From assembly GCA_037045265.1 (NCBI GenBank), contig JBAOHV010000030.1, positions 1-64,000 of the forward strand: a DNA stretch of 64,000 nt, given 5' to 3'. This document shows positions 59,919 through 64,000 of the stretch, piece by piece. The notes under the pieces are model-generated. The model was not told the DNA's origin. It saw only the letters and a list, made by a program, of their open reading frames with translations, and did no database searches. How positions within the stretch are numbered: the stretch's first letter is position 1; every line of letters starts with the position of its first letter. The DNA comes from JBAOHV01 sp037045265 (GTDB lineage Bacteria; Actinomycetota; Acidimicrobiia; Acidimicrobiales; Microtrichaceae). Made by a program: the position numbers and the translations under genes.

Positions 59919-62901
59919 GTGCGAGTACCGAGTGACATGCCCGGACCGTCTCGCGCCGAGAGCGGAGCTGGACATGGCCGCGGCCGTCTCCTGATCGGGA
60001 TAGCCGCCGTCGTGCTGGTCGTCCTGGCGATGTCCATGCGGGCCCTCGCCACGTTCTGGACCGACTACCTCTGGTTCGAGTCGCTCGACCTGACCTCGGT
60101 CTGGACCCGACTCATCTCGGCACGGGTGACCCTGGGCGCTGCCACGGGGCTGGTCTTCTTCGCTCTGATGTGGTCGAACCTGATCATCGCCGACCGACTC
60201 GCCCCCCGGTTCCGTTCGACGATCGGCCCTGACGACGATCTGCTCGTTCGCTACCGCGAGGTGGTCTCTGGTCGTCAACGGCTGGTCTGGCTCACGGTCT
60301 CGGTGGTCATGGCGGCGGTACCCGCCTTCAGCAGCGTCGGCCCAGTGGCGTGACTGGCTGCTGTTCCGCTTCGGCGGTTCGTTCGGCGCGACCGATCCGC
60401 AGTTCGGCAAGGACCTCTCCTGGTACGTCTTCCGGTTGCCGTTCCTGTCTGCCGCTGTCGACTGGCTGTTCGCGTTCCTCGTAGTCACGGTGATCGCCGT
60501 AGCGGTGGTGCACTACCTGAACGGCGCCATCCGGATGCAGCCGCTGGGGGAGCGGGTCACCCCGAACGCCAAGGCGCATCTGTCGATCCTGTTGGCTCTG
60601 GCCGCGTTCGCCAAGGCGGCCGACTACTGGTTGCGCCGCTTCGAGCTCGTGGTCTCTGGCGGTCAGGGCTTCGATGGCGCCGGCTACACCGATGTCAACG
60701 CCGCGCTGCCGGCGATCGACCTGATGATCCTGATCTCGGTGTTCGCCGCGGTACTCCTTCTGGTGAACATCCGCCGCCGGGGCTGGACGCTGCCCGTGAT
60801 CATCCTGGCTCTGTGGGCGTTGACGGCGATCATCGCCGGCGGGATCTACCCGGCGTTCGTGCAGCGGTTCCAGGTCGATCCGAACGAGCTCCCCAAGGAA
60901 CGGCCGTACGTCGAGCGCAACATGGTCGCCACCCGTGAGGCGTACGGGCTCGGCGACGTGGATCGTGTCGACTTCGCCTACGACCCGGAGCTGGAGCCCA
61001 AGGCGGTTGCCGCCGATCCTGTCAACCTGGACAACGCCAGGCTGCTCGACCCGACGATCGTGCGTCCCACCATCCAGGAGCTCCAGGTCGAGCGCGAGTA
61101 CTACACGTTCCGGGACGTCGACGTGGATCGCTACCAGGTCGACGACGAGCAGACACCGGTCGTGATCTCGTCGCGGGAGCTCTACCTGGCGGGGGTGTCC
61201 AACGCGTCGTGGGAGAAGCTGCACCTGGTGTTCACCCACGGCTACGCGGCTGCCATGGCGCCTGCGAACACGGCCGACGAGATCGGCGAGCCCGAGTTCC
61301 TGGTCAAGGACATCCCACCAGTGGTGTCGGAGGGACTGCCGCCGCTGCTGACGCCGGAGCTGTACCACGGCGAGGGGATGGAGGGCTACGCGATCGTCGG
61401 CACGGAGCAGACCGAGCTGAGCGACCAGGACCTGGAGGCCTCCTACGAGGGTGACACCGCGGTCTCCATCGGTTCGACGGTCCGTCAGGCCGCGTTCGCG
61501 CTGCGCTTCGGTGAGATCGAGCCGCTGATCTCCGACAGCATCACCGGGGAGTCGAAGGTCATCTACATCCGTGATGTGGTGGAGCGGGTGAAGCAGGTCG
61601 CCCCCTACTTGGACTTCGACCCCGATCCCTACCCGATCCTGGTCGACGGACGGGTCAAGTACGTCGTCGACGCATACACGGTCACCCCCTACTACCCCTA
61701 CTCGCAACACATCGACGCGTCCGAGGTCGACGCCGGATCGGGCGGGAGCTTCAACTACATCCGCAACTCCGCCAAGGCCGTCGTCGACGCCTACGACGGA
61801 ACCGTCGACCTCTACCTGACCGACGAGCTCGGCGGTCAGCGGGACCCGATCATCAGGGCGTACGCCGCTGCCTTCCCGGACCTGTTCGCCGACGACATCC
61901 CCGATGAGGTGATGGAGCACTTCCGGTACCCCGAGTTCATGTTCAAGGTGCAGACCCACATGTGGGGCAGCTACCACCAGGAGGACCCGTCGACGTTCTT
62001 CAACAGCTCCGACCGCTGGATCGTCTCGCCGGCACCCTCCGACGTCGGTGCAGCGGGGACCGGGTCCGCGCCCACCGACACGACGACCGCGACTCCGACC
62101 GCCGGGGACGAGCCGATCGAGCCCTACTACCAGCAGATGAAGATCGGGACGGCCGAGACGGCCGAGTTCGTGCTCACCCGCCCGTTCGTCCTGGCCTCCA
62201 GCGACAACTCGGGTCGCAACCTGACGTCGATCATGATCGCCCGCAACGACCCGTCCAGCTATGGCCGGCTCGAGGAGATCGTCATGGTCACCGTCGACGG
62301 GGACGACGTGACCCGCAACAACGCAGTCGACGGACCGATCCAGGCGAACCGACGGATGATGACCAACGCCCAGGTCGCCGAGTACCAGAACTTCGTAGGC
62401 GACAACGGCTCGCGTGTGCGCTTCGGCAACATCCTGATCCTGCCCGTCGAGAACTCGTTGGTCTACCTGCGGCCGATCTACGCGGCCGAGGAGAACAGCT
62501 CCAGGTTCACACTGCAGCGAGTGGTGGTCGCCTCTGGCGAGGAGGTCGGCTTCGGCCAGAGCGTCGAGCAGGCGTTGGCCGACATGTTGGACCGCAACCC
62601 CGACGCGGCGGTCGATGCCGAGCCCGAGGAGCCCGGCCTCGACGACCCCGGTGGCGGATCGCCGGTGAGCGTCCCGCCCGGCTCGCGCACACCGACCGAA
62701 CTGCTCGCCGATGCCGACCGGTTGTTCACCCGGGCCGAGGAGCGACTGGGTGAACGCGACCTCGCCGGCTACGACGAACTGGTCCAGCAGGCGATCGCAC
62801 TGGTGCGCGAGGCGAACCGTCAGCTCGCTGCCGAGGCGACCGGTGGCGCCACGACGACCACCACCACGCCGGCGACCACCACGACGACCGGCGGCGGCTG
62901 A
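59919..62901 (+). CDS. UPF0182 (COG1615) integral membrane protein (one apparent frameshift)
   Basis: About 993 residues from GTG 59919. The N-terminal third has about seven membrane segments (LLIGIAAVVLVVLAMSMRAL; LWFESLDLTSVWTRL is the family signature). One +1 change near 60335 restores SSVAQWRDWLLFRFGGSFGA. The large extracytoplasmic domain includes NLDNARLLDPTIVRPTIQEL, YYTFRDVDVDRYQVD, GSFNYIRNSAKAVVDAYDGT and MRYPE-like FRYPEFMFKVQTHM. C-terminus Thr-rich. The role of the family is unknown; it is widespread in actinomycetes. Confidence 0.9.
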
Positions 62902-62904
62902 CCG

Positions 62905-63837
62905 ATGGACGGGTGGGCCATGTCGCCCCTGGATCGTGACCAGCCGGCCGGACGCGTGCTCGCCCTCGTGCTCGAGGCGCACCTCGAGGAGTTCCGCAGC
63001 CGTGAGGAGCCGGTGCGAGCCGGTGAGGACGCCGAGGACCTCCACCGCTACCGGGTGGTCCTGCGTCGTACCCGGTCGTTGCTCAGCGCCGGCGGTTCGG
63101 TCTATCCGGCCGAGGAGCTGGAGCTGCTGTCGGCGATGACAGCGCATCTTGGTGCGCTCACGTCGCCGGTCCGCGACCTCGATGTCCTGCTCGAGCACCT
63201 CGACGACCGGGTAGCCCAGGTTACTCCCCGGCTCCACGGGGGCGCAGAGGCGCTGCGCGGTCAGCTGGTCAGCTCTCGCGCCGAAGCTCGCGCGCAGCTG
63301 ATCGCCGAGCTCGACGGAGAGTTCTCAGATGTGCTCGCGCGGCGCTGGCAGGCCATGGCCAGCGTCTACCGGGTCGGTGGCACCGAGTCGGGTCCGGACG
63401 TGCGACGCCCTGCCGGTGAGGTGGTCGACGCGATGATCCTGGCGTCGTTCAAACGGCTCCGACGTCAGGGTCGGCGCGCTCGCCGCTCCAGCGTCGACGT
63501 GGAATGGCACCGTCTTCGCAAGCGAGTGAAGCGGTTCCGATACCTGCTGGCGGCGTTCGAGGATCTCTACGAACCCGCCACGTTCGAGAAGGTCCTCGAC
63601 GAGCTCGCCGACCTGCAGGAGGGGCTCGGCGAGCTCCAGGACCACGTGGCCGAGGCCGGTCATCTGATCGTGGCCGGTGAGACGGTCGGAGGCCAGGGAG
63701 CGCTGCTGGCCGGTGCGCTCGTCGACCACCTCGACGCGGCGACCCCGGGCGCCCGCCGTCACTGTCGCCATGCTTGGGACCGCTTCAACAGGCCCAAGGT
63801 CAGGCGCCACCTCCGTGAGGCATTGGCCGGTTCCTGA
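62905..63837 (+). CDS. CHAD-domain protein
   Basis: 310 residues from ATG 62905 (ATG 62920 also possible), three bases after the UPF0182 stop. The all-helical CHAD fold shows its conserved His/Arg/Lys pattern: DLHRYRVVLRRTRSLLSAGG, VRDLDVLLEHLDD, WHRLRKRVKRFRYLLAAFED and LGELQDHVAEAGHL. CHAD domains bind polyphosphate and are often linked to polyphosphate granules; a ppk gene lies 25 kb upstream in this window. No CYTH domain is attached. Confidence 0.9.
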   Translation: MDGWAMSPLDRDQPAGRVLALVLEAHLEEFRSREEPVRAGEDAEDLHRYRVVLRRTRSLLSAGGSVYPAEELELLSAMTAHLGALTSPVRDLDVLLEHLDDRVAQVTPRLHGGAEALRGQLVSSRAEARAQLIAELDGEFSDVLARRWQAMASVYRVGGTESGPDVRRPAGEVVDAMILASFKRLRRQGRRARRSSVDVEWHRLRKRVKRFRYLLAAFEDLYEPATFEKVLDELADLQEGLGELQDHVAEAGHLIVAGETVGGQGALLAGALVDHLDAATPGARRHCRHAWDRFNRPKVRRHLREALAGS

Positions 63838-63867
63838 GCGCCGGTGCCTGAGCGGCCCCGGTCGGAG

Positions 63868-64000
63868 TCAGTCGTCGTCCTTGTCGAGCGGCGCGAGGAA
63901 CTCGAAGTTCAGGTCCCCCAGACGGACCAGCGTCGAGGAGATCCAGCCGCCCATGGACGAGAAGTGCTCGTCCATCGTCGATCCGTCGGCGAGAGCGTCC
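63868..64000 (-). CDS. C-terminal end of an unidentified gene (cut by the window edge)
   Basis: On the minus strand an open frame from the window edge ends at TGA (complement of 63868-63870). The visible 43 residues include MDEHFSSMGGWISSTLVRLG and end FEFLAPLDKDDD. No family recognised. Convergent with the CHAD gene, with 30 bases between stops. Confidence 0.55.
   Translation of the reverse strand, partial: DALADGSTMDEHFSSMGGWISSTLVRLGDLNFEFLAPLDKDDD

Noticed and set aside
60328..63237. A 969-codon minus-strand open frame opposite the UPF0182 gene
   Set aside because: Shadow of the plus-strand gene; low-complexity Val/Gly/Asp/Arg composition and no recognisable domain.

Overview
The window is high-GC DNA (GTG starts common, ATGA/TGATG overlaps, two WhiB-family regulators, TatA, PHO-box-driven pst genes, a SenX3/RegX3-like pair). 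It looks like an actinomycete. Small features, such as a WTHPSE motif in a trypsin-like protein, a type II isocitrate dehydrogenase and the UPF0182/YlbL/DUF2342 neighbourhood, lean towards Acidimicrobiia, but that placement is inference.

Layout. 1-10.5 kb: two tandem, homologous three-gene cassettes (A-B-C), each a small prepilin-like protein, a prepilin with PKD-type repeats and a ~950-residue prepilin-anchored Cys-rich protein. 10.5-15.5 kb: a repeat-bearing lipoprotein, NADP isocitrate dehydrogenase, an aldehyde dehydrogenase and a beta-helix lipoprotein. 15.7-20.6 kb: a heterodimeric ABC exporter and malate dehydrogenase. 20.7-27.2 kb: an Fpg/Nei glycosylase, SCP2 protein, DUF7064-like protein, lipoprotein, and succinate dehydrogenase sdhCAB. 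27.3-33.6 kb: PrmA-like methyltransferase, MoxR-type ATPase plus VWA protein, two WhiB-like proteins, 5-formyl-THF cyclo-ligase and TatA. 33.7-45.3 kb: HtrA protease, then a phosphate block: ppk, Nudix, PHO box, pstSCAB, phoU, sensor kinase, response regulator. 45.4-50.3 kb: MFS permease, DUF2342 protein, a degenerate trypsin-like protein, MreB. 50.4-55.3 kb: complete liv branched-chain amino-acid type ABC importer. 55.4-64 kb: small membrane/Ala-Pro proteins, YlbL-type Lon-like protease, a coiled-coil protein with a phage-capsid-like tail, UPF0182 membrane protein, CHAD protein, and the end of one more gene.

How they work together: the TCA enzymes (idh, mdh, sdhCAB) are scattered in separate units. 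Phosphate sensing, uptake and polyphosphate storage form one contiguous unit, and the CHAD (polyphosphate-binding) protein lies further along. The surface theme (pilins, lipoproteins, exporter, Tat, HtrA) is strong in the first third.

Sequence quality caveat: about half of the genes, including housekeeping ones, change reading frame one or more times. Almost every change is explained by a single extra base, usually G or C. I read these as insertion-type sequencing/assembly errors, not pseudogenes, so I give such genes as single full-length features and state the breaks. There is no tRNA, rRNA, CRISPR array, insertion sequence or integrase visible, and no gene-free stretch longer than about 300 bases.
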